Translations under genes and position numbers: made by a program
Shown here: positions 11,440 through 22,402 of the stretch, piece by piece
How the letters are laid out: each line of letters opens with the position of its first letter
Position numbering within the stretch: position 1 is the stretch's first letter
From: Heterodera schachtii
Taxonomy: Eukaryota > Nematoda > Chromadorea > Rhabditida > Heteroderidae
Direction of reading: 5' to 3'
Assembly: GCA_023374025.1 (NCBI GenBank)
Contig: SIJG01000009.1
Span: 2,099,475 to 2,163,474, forward strand
DNA length: 64,000 nt
Notes under the pieces: generated by a model
The model's input: only the letters and a program-made list of their open reading frames with translations
What the model was told of the DNA's origin: nothing
Database searches by the model: none

Positions 11440-11633
11440 GTGAATTGGACTCATAAAAGTCGATTGGACTCATAAAGTGCACTAGAGCCGGAAAAAATTG
11501 GTTATTTTCTAGTTTTTATGAAAAATTTCTCAAAAAACCACAGAAAGCCTCAAAGCCTCATTTTGAAAACTTAGCCTCATTGAACTATCAAAAACCACAA
11601 AATGAGGCTAAAGCCTCACATCTGCAAGCCCTG
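11440..11633. repeat. Possible truncated hAT-type MITE
   Basis: Read on the minus strand the block begins CAGGGCTTGCAGATG, typical of hAT ends (CAGGG), and contains palindromic TGAGGCTTTAGCCTCA. The other side ends CACTAGAGCCGG without a good matching repeat, so it seems truncated. It abuts the left target duplication of the element at 11642. Confidence 0.4.
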
Positions 11634-11641
11634 GTTTTAAG

Positions 11642-12868
11642 TAGAGATCGGATCGGTCGGTTTTTTTTTCGGTTTTTTTCGGTATTTTTCGGTTTCGGCT
11701 TTTGACCGAAAAAAACCGACCGAGAAATTTTTGAGTTTTTCGGTTTTTTTTCGGTTCGGTTTTTTTCGGTTTTTATACCGAAACCGACCGACCGAAATAA
11801 TCCAAAAACCGAAACAACCGACCGACTTTTATCAAAAATCAGTTGGCCATTTTCTTAACAAAATTCATTAAAAATTCTTAAAAATTTCCCCCGGCGGCGC
11901 CTATCGGCACCGCCGGCCCCCCAAAAACCTATCTTTTCTTAAAAAAATAAGCCCAAAATTTGTTATTTTTAGACAAAATCAGTTAAAAAATAGCATTAAA
12001 ATTATTTAAAAAAATTTGAACCCCTTTCTTCATTGCACATGCGCAGAAAAAATATGCAAAAGAATATACATTTTTATAACATATTAGGTTATTAATTTTC
12101 AAAAAAGATAATATTGTCCATTTTCTTTCTTTATATATTTTTTCTATTGAAAGCGGATTTTTTTTTTGTACAAAGATACGATTATTGTATAAAGAGCATT
12201 TTACTTATTTAAATAGATGACATTTTCATAATTTTTTTTTACATTTTTTATAAATATTTTTTGTGTTTTTGATTTTTTTTATTTTGAGTCAATCCTGAGT
12301 TGAACGTAACTTAACCCGGTTGACTAACCCTCAGCTGCGGGTAACTTTTTAACCCGCACCTAATAAAAGTTCATAGAATTAAATTAGGTATTGAAAGAGT
12401 TATGAATAGAAATTCAATCATCTCTATTTGTAAGGTAATTTCATCATAGTGATACTAAAAGTTTTGTATTAGTCACTATTTGTCACTATTTTGGACTTTT
12501 TTTAACTATTTTGGCACTTTTTCTCACTATTAAAAAAAAAGTTTTTTGGCTTCCTTTTTTCAATTTTCCAAAATTAGTACACCATTCGATAGAGCTTCAA
12601 TAGCTTTACAATTTAGTTCAGAGGTGATCTTTAGCCTTTTCTGTTAATAAAAATGTTTTATTGCTTTTTTGGAAAAAATATAAAAATTCAAAAAAAAACC
12701 GAAACCGAAACGATATACCGAAAATTTTTCTTCGGTTTTTTTCGGTTCGTTTTTAACCGAAACCGACCGACCGAGAAATTTTTGAGTTTTTCGGTTTTTT
12801 TTCGGTTTCGGTTTTTTTTTTCGGTTTTTAACCGAAACCGACCGACCGACCCTCTTGTCCGGTCTCTA
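11642..12868. mobile_element. hAT-type MITE, 1227 bp, TSD GTTTTAAG
   Basis: An 8-bp direct repeat GTTTTAAG flanks the element (11634-11641 and 12869-12876). The ends are TAGAGATCGGATCGG and, inverted, TAGAGACCGGACAAG, matching the YAGNG start and 8-bp duplication typical of hAT elements. Both subterminal regions are arrays of CGGTCGG and TTTTTTCGG words in opposite orientations, giving large hairpins; a GC hairpin (CCGGCGGCGCCTATCGG) lies at about 11890. No transposase frame is present, so it is non-autonomous. On the right, exon 5 of a receptor copy begins directly after the duplication, so the target was the exon 5 acceptor. Confidence 0.9.
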
Positions 12869-12876
12869 GTTTTAAG

Positions 12877-13800
12877 GCATAGCAAACTCAAAATCCGACT
12901 GTTTGATCAGTCCCATTTCCCTCCCATCTCCAACTCCATTTTAGGAATGGCCTTTATTTCAGGAAAAGCTTGGAAAACAAATACAAATAAAATTAAAACA
13001 ATTAAATACAAAATGGAATTAAATATTTAAATAATATTACAAATCAAATACAATTAAATAAAAGCATTAAATTACATAAAATACAAGATCCGGATTGAGT
13101 GATTAGCAATGGGAAAATCGCGTATTAAATACACATAAATGGGAAGGGGAGCAGTCAGATCGATCGCTTATTGGCTAACGGAGAAGCAATTAAATGAAAA
13201 TGAAAAGGCATTAAAATGAATGTGAAAATAAAATGAGAAAATGCTTCGGCAATTTAATATTAATTTATTTATCTCTTACATTCACAATACAGTATACTAT
13301 GGCTCTTCCTCATCATAATTACCATACTCATTTATTTATGTGTTGGAATTATTATAAGAATTAAATCGTCAGGTAATAATTTTTAAGATAATAATAATAA
13401 TAATTAATTAGCTAATTTATTTAATGTTTAGGTTTGCCTTCCGCTGATCAGATTAATTATCGTACATTTCGTTCACTTTTTTATAATCGTCGTTAATGTT
13501 GGTGGTTACTGTATCAACTTAATTTATTTGAATTTGATCAAACCATCAATTGCTTCTCCGATCACTGCTTGGTTTTGTCAGATGATCAGCGGAATTTTAC
13601 TGAACATTGGTGCGGCATCGAGTGCACCCATTTTGTACTTTACAAGGTATTTGAAGAAACATTTAAAAATGATTCATAATTTTATTTTATTATTATTTAT
13701 TTTGGTACGGAATATCGCCACCAAACGGTGTTCCCATTTGTGTTTAAACGATTTTCAAATGTAAATCAAGTAATTCCATTGCAAAATGGGCCTCAACCCT
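12877..13800 (+). pseudogene. srsx-like chemoreceptor pseudogene, copy 4 (exons 5-8)
   Basis: The start of exon 5 (GCATAGCAAACTCAAAATCC) remains at 12877 and is interrupted after about 20 bp. Exon 6 (about 13275-13371), exon 7 (about 13431-13647) and part of exon 8 (about 13710-13760) follow with normal spacing. Exon 7 has lost one T in a T run, which shifts the frame, and exon 8 lacks about 11 bases around the EYRHAF coding region. The copy is over 90% alike to the intact gene by eye in exon 7, so inactivation is fairly recent. Confidence 0.85.
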
Positions 13801-14460
13801 TAATCTCACAGATTCTCGCGAATTTTTTTGATTATTAGAGACAAATCTTTTGTAAAATTCGAATTTTAACAGATGGCATTTAAATTGCTGTGTTCATTTG
13901 TTCATTCTTCGTGTATTGTAATTCATAAAATAGAGAAAATTCATTTATTTACTAAATGAAACGAGTAATTTCATTGTTAGAATTGAATTGACAGGTGATT
14001 TGTTGGCATTCTTAAAAATGTTTTCTTGTCATTAAATTTAATTAAAAAAGGAATAATAAATTGGGTTGACAAAAAGAAAAGCACAAAAAAAAAAAAATTC
14101 AAACTCTGAAACATTAATTGTCAGATGAACGCGATGCTTGGCTTAGCCCTCGAAGATCAAAATTCGAAGCGTAAAAAAGGGAAGTTTTCGAGTATGAATC
14201 TTAAAGTTTCGCCCGTCCCTGATTGGCACCGCTGGAGGCCTCCCCTTCCCCAATAACTTTTTTTGTTTTACAGTGATATAAATTTGTCAAAAACTTTTAG
14301 ACATTGGAAAATTATTCGTTTTTTTTATAGGGACCGGTTCAAAAAAGTTTGCACAATTTTTTTCATTCATTTTAAATCTTAATATATAAATGAAAAAATG
14401 TTAGGAAAAAATGGTTTAATTTTTAAACTTTTTTCAGTTAAATCCAGCCCAGGTAAAATC
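13801..14460. other. AT-rich spacer, no gene seen
   Basis: Contains short stretches similar to downstream flanks of other receptor copies. No open frame with splice signals was found. Confidence 0.4.
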
Positions 14461-14461
14461 A

Positions 14462-14866
14462 AGGCTTCTCGGGACCTGGATCCAGGCCTGGACCTGGATT
14501 TTTTGAAATTGTTTTAAAAACCAAAAATGTGTTGAAAAAAAATCAATTAATTGCTTGGGAACATTTAAAAATATCGAAACAATAATAATCTGTTTTTAAA
14601 TATATTTAATTATTTTTTGAAAACTTGAAAAAACAATGATCACTTCAAATAATAAATTCTAAAAGTTTGTCCAGGAAATCCAGGTTTTTTGGTGTTTTGG
14701 CTGGACCTGGACCTGGATTTTTTTTTTCACATTTGACCTGGACCTGGATTTCATGGACAAAAATCCATTAAAATCCAGGTCTAGGAAAAATCCAGGTTGT
14801 CGAAAAAGACCTTGACCTGGACCTGGATCCAGGAAAAATCCAGGCCCGGATCCAGGTCCAGGAATC
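14462..14866. mobile_element. Palindromic MITE with CCTGGACCTGGA arrays
   Basis: Left end GGACCTGGATCCAGGCCTGGA and right end TCCAGGCCCGGATCCAGG are inverted matches. Several CCTGGACCTGGATTTTT words occur in each half, in opposite orientation, around an AT-rich core. The build parallels the hAT MITEs at 11.6 and 52.9 kb, but I could not find a clear 8-bp duplication. No coding capacity. Confidence 0.7.
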
Positions 14867-14913
14867 ATCAATCAATAAGGTTATCACCTTCGCAAATCAA
14901 CAATAACCTGAGC

Positions 14914-14985
14914 CGGTAGTTGGTCGAGTGGTATTATTCTCGCTTAGGGTGCGAGAGGTCCTGGGTTCAATTCCCAGACCATCCC
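14914..14985 (+). pseudogene. tRNA-Pro(AGG) pseudogene
   Basis: Nearly identical to the intact tRNA-Pro at 21729: same anticodon arm CTCGCTTAGGGTGCGAG with AGG at positions 34-36 and same T arm (CTGGGTTCAATTCCCAG). The acceptor stem CGGTAGT/ACCATCC has two mismatches (C-C and A-C), so the tRNA is probably not processed. About 30 bp of upstream flank is also shared with the 21.7-kb gene, so the two arose by segment duplication. Confidence 0.75.
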
Positions 14986-15464
14986 ACCCATACTTTTTTC
15001 TTGTTATTAACTGCACTTATATTTTTTATACAATTTTTTTTGCTGAAATATTATTTTTACAATTTGAAAAAATCTAATAAATGATTACGTTTAAATTGTT
15101 TTCCATTCTCTTGTTTTGATCAAGGGTAATTAAAATGAATTAAAAAATTTCCAATTTTATATAATATATTGTCATTTATCCTTACCTCCTTTTAAAATGA
15201 TTCTAACCTTCCCTGTAAAAAATTGTTTATTAAATTCTTTTTGTTCACTATGTACGGGCAAAATTCATCATGCATTTATTATTTAATTATCAGAAAAATG
15301 TAAATTAATTGGCAGGTGCCTTGAAAAAAATCATAAATATTTTTCATTCAGAAATTTAATTAAATAAATTGTTAGGTGAGCTTTTAGTTTTATTCAAGCA
15401 AATAATTCAGCATTTTGCCATTCGCTTTTTTATCACAAAAATTAATTAAATAAAATTCACCAAA

Positions 15465-16804
15465 ATGAATGACAATACAACGTACAAAATGGTAGTGATT
15501 AATTTAAATATTTAAAATTGTTTATTTTTTTTTAGTTTTATTTGGCCTTCAAAGATGTCCATCCGAGTTGGTCATTAATTGGTTGCGCACTGACTTATGG
15601 AATCATCGCCATATTTGGCATAATTTTCAATTCTTCAGTCATTGGTGTCACATTTCAAACAAAGTGCGCGAGATTAATGTCGATGAAATACAATAATTGT
15701 TGTTTTAATTGAACCTTAATTAGGTCATTCCGTGGCACCGTTAATTACCTTTTGGCGCTTTGTTCCTTTTTTGAAATGCTCCACCAATTTGGCCATTTTC
15801 TGTTTGTTTATTCAGCATTTTCTGGACAAAATTTCATTGAGTATCGTTTGACGGGGAAGGTTTTAATGATTCCAATATTTGGTTTAGGTAATTTACTCAT
15901 TGTCAGATAATAATTAAATTATTAATAATTGAATTTAGGTGGTGTTCCTCCGATTATGCTTTTTATTGGAATTGACAGAATGTTTGGAATTGTATTTGGC
16001 GAAATGTAGGGAATATACTCAAAAATATAAACAAATAAATTTATTTCCAACGTTTTAAGGCATTGCAAACGCAAAATCCGACTGTATTTGGCTACGATAA
16101 CATTTATTTGCAGTGCTTTAAGTTTCTGTTACTGTCTGACATCTTATCAGAGTATTGAACCGAATGGTGATCTAATGATCACTGGTACTTTTTCCGATTT
16201 TTTCATGGTAGATAAATTCTTTGTCACGAAAAATGAACAAAAAAATGTTTTAGAGTTCTTCTCAATACAGTATAATATGTCTCTTCCTCATCATAATTAC
16301 CATATCCATTTATTTGCTTGTTGGAATTATTATAAGAATTAAATCGGCAGGTAATAATTTTTAAGATAATAATAATAATAATTAATTAGCTAATTTATTT
16401 AATGTTTAGGTTTGCCTTCCGCTGATCAGATTAATTATCGTACATTTCGAGCAATTTTTTGTATAATCATCATTAATGTTGGTGGTTACTGTATCAACTT
16501 AAGTTATTTTAATTTGATCAAACCATCAATTGCGTCTCCGATCACTGCTTGGTTTTGTCAGATGATCAGCGGAATTTTACTGAACATTGGTGCGGCATCG
16601 AATGCACCCATTTTGTACTTTACAAGGTATTTGAAGGAACATTTAAAAATGATTAATGAATAGTTATTTATTATTTTTTATTTTAGTACGGAATATCGTC
16701 AGGCATTCCAAACGGTGTTCCCATTTGTGTTTAAACGATTTTCAAATGCTAATCGAGTAATTCCACTACAAAATGGGTCTCAATTAGGCACTACACACTG
16801 TTGA
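15465..16804 (+). CDS. Serpentine 7TM chemoreceptor, srsx-like, intact
   Basis: Eight exons join in phase: 15465-15491, 15536-15663, 15724-15887, 15939-16005, 16060-16207, 16254-16350, 16410-16626 and 16687-16804, giving 321 residues. All introns are GT-AG and mostly 40-60 bp. The protein starts MNDNTTYKM. It shows seven hydrophobic segments: TM1 with the conserved Asn (FGIIFNSSVIGV), TM2 (NYLLALCSFFEM), a DRY-like motif after TM3 (GIDRMFGIVFGEM), TM5 in the short exon 6, TM6 (FCIIIINVGGYCI), and an NPxxY-like TM7 end (NAPILYFTSTEYRQAF). This matches rhodopsin-class nematode serpentine receptors of the srsx type. It should sit in the plasma membrane of sensory neurons; ligand unknown. At least four broken copies lie within 10 kb. 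Confidence 0.85.
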
Positions 16805-18480
16805 ATTGAATGATGTCATCCAGAAGATATTCTTCGGTAGAAGCCCATCATAATTTGGCACTGGATTGGTGCCACATTATTCTAGGCATATTGGCCCGGG
16901 AACCATACAAATTCTCCCTATTATTTGACGAATCTTTTGTGAAGATTGAATTTAAGAAAATCGTTTTATAAACTCTGTATGTATGTTTACCATTCATAAA
17001 ATAGACAAAAATATTTTTTGATTATTGGAATTGAAAATGAGTAATGACCATTCGGCCAAATGGTCTATGACTCATAAATCAGTCGAAAAAAAGGGGAACT
17101 TCAAGTTCGATTCCTCCTGGCAGTGGATTATTTATTCATAAATCCACAAGGCGGCCACCGCAACCCAGTTAATGCCGATAAGCACACAAAAATTTGTGCT
17201 TCGGACATTTGCGCCTATGTCTAAAATCTAATTCTGTTGTTTGAAAAATTAAATTTTTTTTTCCCAAAAATTTGCTGACGATCAAATTATCATATCAATC
17301 TCTTCTAATCGCTTATTTAAAGCTGTTTAAGCTATCAAGGATTGAAAAATTTAAGTTTGGCTCCGATTTTGGACATAAGCACAAATGTCTGGGGCGCAAA
17401 TGTGGGCTAACCTCATGAAGGCGTTATTACAGGGTTCGTATCCGTCCTTGAATGGCAAGGACGTCCTTGGAAATGAGCATTTGGAAAAGTTTTAAAAAAT
17501 TCAAAGAAATTTGGTAAATTTTGTACAATATTTGATTAAATTATGGAATTATCTAAATAAAATGCAAATTTTCTCATGCTTGTGAATGAATTTGTTACGC
17601 AACTTTTCACTTTTGCGACATAATTTATATTTCAGAATGTTCTCAAAAAGCGCAAATGATCGCAAAATCCGGGTTTTTTGGTGAAAAATCTCTTAACTAA
17701 TTACACTCTAATTTTCAAATTTTTCTCCGGCGGTGCCTATCGGCACCGCCAGACCCCCCTGTTTCCCGGAAATTTTTTGGAAAAAGCGCGCCGCAAAAGA
17801 GTGCATATGCGGTGAAATAAGGAAAATTACCAACAGAAACAAAAAAAATATTGGTAAAAATTTCATTTCGGCGAAAAATATAAACAATTTGGATAAAATT
17901 AATCATTTTCATTGCATATAATAAAAATTTTAAATGTCCTTGGATTTCATGAATTTTCCCCATTGTGTCCTTGCAAATCGGCATACCCGTCCTTTCAAGT
18001 TTTTGGCTCTGAACTGAGCACTCAGTCAAAAAACATTTGTTGTGTCTCGGCGGTCGGCCACCCAAATAATTATAAAACAATTTAGATGGACGAAATTTCG
18101 TCATTTCGTTTTCGGTTCGGTTTTCAAAATTTTGTTTTTCGTTGCGTCTTTCGTTTGCGACCAATCCCAATTATCATTTGCTGGAACCAAGCCAATTAAC
18201 TTCGAAATTGCCAAATTCCGTGTCAATGAGGGCACATTCAGCAAAGAATTCTTTTGGCAATGGGTGGGGAGGAAAGATTGCCATGGCAACAGATCGACCT
18301 TTCCATCCAATGAAATTTAGACAAAAGAGTTCCATGATGCCTTAACTGATGGACCTGGATACGAACAGCTTTCTGACTGCCGTTGCGCACAGTTGCGCAC
18401 TTTTCACAACTTTTTTTAATCGGGTAAGCATTAAATCCATTCACCGGAGTCCTCCTAATTAGGCCATAAATGGGCTAATT
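16805..18480. other. Repeat-rich spacer with inverted-repeat elements
   Basis: 16805-16930 is similar to the flank after the receptor copy at 20.86 kb. 17040-17125 holds a tRNA-like segment (A-box-like GGCCAAATGGTCTATGA, B-box AGTTCGATTCC). 17195-17415 is an inverted repeat around CGGACATTTGCGCC and GGGGCGCAAATGTG. 17432 (CAGGGTTCGTATCCGTCC) and 18366 (inverse GTTCGTATCC) may be ends of one element that contains a GC hairpin at 17727-17753. No convincing gene. Confidence 0.45.
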
Positions 18481-18484
18481 ACTT

Positions 18485-18871
18485 ATGCCCACCCCAAAGG
18501 ATGCGCACGTCGTCGCCTCTTTGCCGCCGTTTGGCGCCGCCATGGGAATGTCCACCGCCGGTCACGCGGCGCTTTCCGCGGACACCGACGCGTCCCTTTG
18601 CACCGTGCTCGCCCTTTCGCTGGCGCTGTTGTTCGCCGAGTGCGTCTTCCTCCGTCTGTCGCCCGTCCATTTGCAAATGTTCGCTTGGATTTCCCACGCC
18701 ATCGCCTGTCCCTTTCTGCTCAAATTTGCCGTCGATGCTCACCCTGTCCACCACTTTTGGTGGCTTTTCGCACTGACAAACTGTCCAATTGCGCTTTGCC
18801 AAGTCGCAGTGCTTTCACTGCGCCAATGCCGCGGGGGGAGAGACGGCGGCGAAAGGACCAAAATTTGTTGA
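18485..18871 (+). CDS. Small multi-pass membrane protein, possibly TMEM107-like
   Basis: A 128-residue frame with GC-rich codon third positions stands out from its AT-rich surroundings. It has about three to four hydrophobic segments (AMGMSTAGHAAL; CTVLALSLALLFAECVFLRL; MFAWISHAIACPFLLKF; FWWLFALTNCPIALCQVAV). The order E..FLR, then SHAIA, then FW.F..T..PI, and the overall length resemble TMEM107, a membrane protein of the ciliary transition zone; that assignment is weak and from memory of the family pattern. The ATG at 18485 is the first in frame. It may lack an upstream exon. No neighbour supports a role. Confidence 0.45.
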   Translation: MPTPKDAHVVASLPPFGAAMGMSTAGHAALSADTDASLCTVLALSLALLFAECVFLRLSPVHLQMFAWISHAIACPFLLKFAVDAHPVHHFWWLFALTNCPIALCQVAVLSLRQCRGGRDGGERTKIC

Positions 18872-19800
18872 AAGGACCACAGAAAATGGGGGAAAGCCCC
18901 GCCGGGGAGCAGCGAAAAGGAAAGGACGACGAAGACAATGGAAAAACAAAAGCAAATACCATATTATTATATTTCCTATTCAATTTATTCCATTTGAAAT
19001 TTTCATAATTCAACAACAAGAAGAGTAAGCATTTGGTAGAAACATTCGGTAAAATTTGCAAGACGATTGACAATTTATAGGACAAACAATTAGGTACATT
19101 ATTTACAAGGCTGCCAACTGAAAATTTTCCATCCCGGCAAGCTCGGCACAGGGGCGTTTTCTCAACTCAGGCGACTGAAAACGGATTTCACACGAAGCAA
19201 ATGACAGATCAGTCAAATCAAACCTTCTTTATGTCACAGGTTCGAATCCTCTGCATACTTTTATAATTTTTATTTTTGTTTTTAGCAAAGCCAATTATCT
19301 AAAAAATTTATTTAAAAAACAAAATCTTTTTTAATTTTATTACATTAAAAATAAAAAAAATTACATTAAACATAAAAATGCAATAAATATCCTGTCCATT
19401 TAAAAAAAATATATTTTTGTGTAATAATATTTTATTTAAGATCTTTAAAAATAAAATTTTGTTTTTTAAATAAATTTTTATGATAATTGACTTTGTAAAA
19501 AGCAAAAATTAAAATTATAAAATGAATTTGCATATAGGGGATCCGAACCTGGCGTTTAAAAACGATGACAGGGTATTACCTCTACACCACTGGATACTAC
19601 AAAAGCAGACAAATAATTTGTGTTCAAACGATTTTCAAATGCTAATTAAGTAGTTCCGTTGCAAAATTGCTGAAAATCAGCATCGCAAAAGCTTGTTGAT
19701 GTATGCTGAGCATGTAGTAATCTCATCAAAACCCAATGCCAAAATATTGCAACTGCTCCATAAAGATTTTGGAATAAGCATTATTAATGATTTATAATTG
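18872..19800. other. Spacer with tRNA-like fragments and a receptor exon scrap
   Basis: 19225-19255 has a B-box-like CAGGTTCGAATCCTC. 19540-19605 on the minus strand reads as a tRNA-like body (GTGGTGTAGAGGTAATAC, then CAGGTTCGGATCCCC) without a pairable acceptor stem. 19620-19665 matches the last receptor exon (GTTCAAACGATTTTCAAATG). The rest is AT-rich. Confidence 0.45.
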
Positions 19801-19812
19801 AACCTTAATTAG

Positions 19813-20859
19813 GTCATTCCGTGGCACCGTTAATTACCTTTTGGCGCGCGCTTTGTTCCTTTTATGAAATGCTCCATCAGTTTGGCCATTTTCTGTTTGT
19901 TTATATAGCATTTTCTGGACAAAATTTCATTGAGTATCGTTTGCCGGCAAAGATCCTAATGATTCCTTTGTTTGATTAGGTAATTTTTACTCAGATTAAT
20001 AATTAAAAATTTGAATAATTTTAAATTTAGGAGGTATTCCTCCGATTATGTTTTTTATTGGAATTGACAGAATGATTGGAATTGGATTTGGTGAAATGTA
20101 ATGAAACAATTTAAAATTTGTATTTATTTCCACCGTTTTAAGGCATAGCAAATGCAAAATCCGACTGTATTTGGCTACGATAACTATTTGTTACAGTGCT
20201 TTTAGCTTCGGTTCATGTCTGACATTTTTTCAGAATATTGAATCGAATGGTGATGATCAAATGGTCACAGGTAATTTTTCCGATTTTTTCACGGTAAAAT
20301 TAAATTTTTTGGTCCCGAAAAATGAAGGAAAAATATTTTTAGGGTTCTTCTCTATACCATATAATATGGCTCATCATTACCATATTCATTTATTTGTTTG
20401 TCGGACTTATTATAAGAATTAAATCGGCAGGTGATAATTTATAAAATAAATATAAAATAAATTAGCTAATTAATGTTTAGGTTTGCCTTCCGCTGATCAG
20501 ATTAATTATCGTACATTTCGTTCACTTTTTTTTATAATCGTCGTTAATGTTGGTGGTTACTGTATCAACTTAATTTATTTAAATTTGATTAAACCATCAA
20601 TTGCTTCTCCGATCACAGCCTGGTTTGGTCAGGTGATCAGCGGAATTTCACTGAACATTGGTGCGGCATCGAATGCACCCATTTTGTACTTCACAAGGTA
20701 TTAGAATAATTATTAAATTAATTAAATTTTTATTTTTTTAGTACGGAATATCGCCATGCATTCAAAACGGTGTTCCCATTTGTGTTTAAACGAATTTCAA
20801 ATGCTAATCAAGAAATTCCACTGCACAATGGGCTTCCATTAGGCACTACACATTGGTGA
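19813..20859 (+). pseudogene. srsx-like chemoreceptor pseudogene, copy 7 (exons 3-8)
   Basis: Exons 3 to 8 are present in order with the same splice sites as the intact gene; exons 1 and 2 are missing. Exon 3 carries a 4-bp insertion in TTGGCGCGCGCTTTG and a further one-base loss before its donor (TTTGATTAG/GTAATT), so its frame is lost twice. Exons 4-8 remain open and would give GIDRMIGIGFGEM, a complete TM5-TM7 part, and an end at TGA 20857-20859. Loss of the 5' exons plus frameshifts make it a pseudogene, though decay of the 3' exons is minimal. Confidence 0.85.
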
Positions 20860-21728
20860 ATGATGTCATCCCGAAATATCCCTCGGTATCAATTTGCTGG
20901 TCATTAATTAGCACAATTGATGCCGCGCGTTCCTTGGCCAATTTGCCCGGAAATCTCACAAATTCTCCCAAATGTTTTATTTAAAAAGGAATAATAAATA
21001 TTGCTGACGAAAAGAAAAGCAACAAAAAATGATAAATAGTTTGAAATTCGAAATGTTACACTTGCCCAAAAAAGTTTTCTGACAAGCACCCAAAATTTGA
21101 CTAGAATTGGAATGGACAAAAAACAAGGCTGAAAAAAATCACATGAATAACTATTTCAAAATGCTCTTAAAAGTCTGAAATAATTCATGCGACTTAACTT
21201 TTGATGCTGATCCAAAAAACTTCTCGGTCAGATCATTCACATTCATTGTGATTTAGACACCCAAAACTTTAAAAATTGCTGTAATTTTCGAAAAAGTTTC
21301 CTAAGTGGTTGGGAAAATTATATAAATTTTGCGTAGGCTCATTGTAGAATTGCTTTTGGAATGATGGGTTCTATATCATTTCATTAAAAAGGTATGCTTT
21401 GTTAAATTTTGATCATCATAAAAATGATCAATTTTGAATGGATTCGCCGAAAATGACTCATTTACCGCCCAAAAAATGAATTTTTTTGAATAAAAAAAAA
21501 CTGACAATCATGATCGGTAGATTTTTGAAAGCATTTTTCTAATATTTCTTTAAAACTTTTTTTTTTTATAATAATAAAGATAAAGTAATTTAAAAAATAA
21601 AATGAATTTAAATGTTCAGCAATATTATAATCATTCATTGTAATTGATTTGAAATTGCTTTTCCTATGATGAAGCGGGATGATCAGTAGACATGCTTATC
21701 ATCCTCGCAAATCAACATTGATCAGCGC
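20860..21728. other. AT-rich spacer, no gene seen
   Basis: Begins with the shared receptor 3' flank. I found no coding exons or RNA genes up to the tRNA at 21729. Confidence 0.4.
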
Positions 21729-21800
21729 GGGTAGTTGGTCTAGTGGTATGATTCTCGCTTAGGGTGCGAGAGGTCCTGGGTTCAATTCCCAGACTACCCC
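21729..21800 (+). tRNA. tRNA-Pro(AGG)
   Basis: A 72-nt cloverleaf: acceptor GGGTAGT pairs fully with ACTACCC and discriminator C follows. The D arm holds TGGTCTAGTGGTA (A box). The anticodon stem CTCGC/GCGAG frames loop TTAGGGT with anticodon AGG, read as proline. The T arm CCTGGGTTCAATTCCCAGG-like holds the B box GGTTCAATTCC. No intron. It decodes CCU and, with inosine at position 34, CCC. Confidence 0.93.
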
Positions 21801-21996
21801 CTACTTTTTGTTGTTGTTTTGTTAAACTTAAGTTTGTTTTAAAATTTTTAAATTCACTTTTTTCCGTTTCAATTCACCATCCTTTACATTCCACTTCATC
21901 ATTTGTCATGCGTGAAATCCAATAAAAAAATTTATTGACCCCTTGAACTCGGCAAAATGATGACACATCAGCTCATCTGGCAGCCCTATCTTTATC

Positions 21997-22397
21997 GGGT
22001 AATTGTAAGTTTTGTCACCCCCCCCCCCGTTGAAATTTTTTTTCAAATAATTCTTTCTAGGTTGATTTAATGTGCTGATCACGAATCTGAAGTTTATTTT
22101 GGCCTATCTCTAACCCCGGACCCGAACTCGAACAAAAAGTCGCACAGATTCGTAACAAAAGTAATTTCTGAAAAATTCGAATTTCCGACTTTTGTTTGAA
22201 TTCGGGTCCGGGATTCGAAATAGGCCAAATTGAATGGCATTTTCTTGATCAGTATCCCAAAAAACCATTAGGAACAAGTTTTCAGGACTTTTTAAAAAAA
22301 AGTCAAATTCGTGATCAGCACATTAATTCAGCCTAGAAAAAATTCTTTAAAAAAATTTTTTCAGGGGGGGAGGGCGTGACAAAACTTACAAGTACCC
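21997..22397. mobile_element. 401-bp palindromic MITE, TSD TTATC
   Basis: Ends GGGTAATTGTAAGTTTTGTC and the inverse GACAAAACTTACAAGTACCC form long terminal inverted repeats, flanked by TTATC at 21992-21996 and 22398-22402. Inside, TGTGCTGATCACGAATC and its inverse, and CCCGGACCCGAACTCG with its inverse, extend the palindrome almost to the centre. The inner part belongs to the GATCAGCGACCCC family found at 34.1 and 62.1 kb. No coding capacity. Confidence 0.8.
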
Positions 22398-22402
22398 TTA
22401 TC

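Noticed and set aside
17715..18345. Overlapping frames on both strands near 18 kb
   Set aside because: No domain, poor codon signal, and they cross the GC hairpin repeat family.
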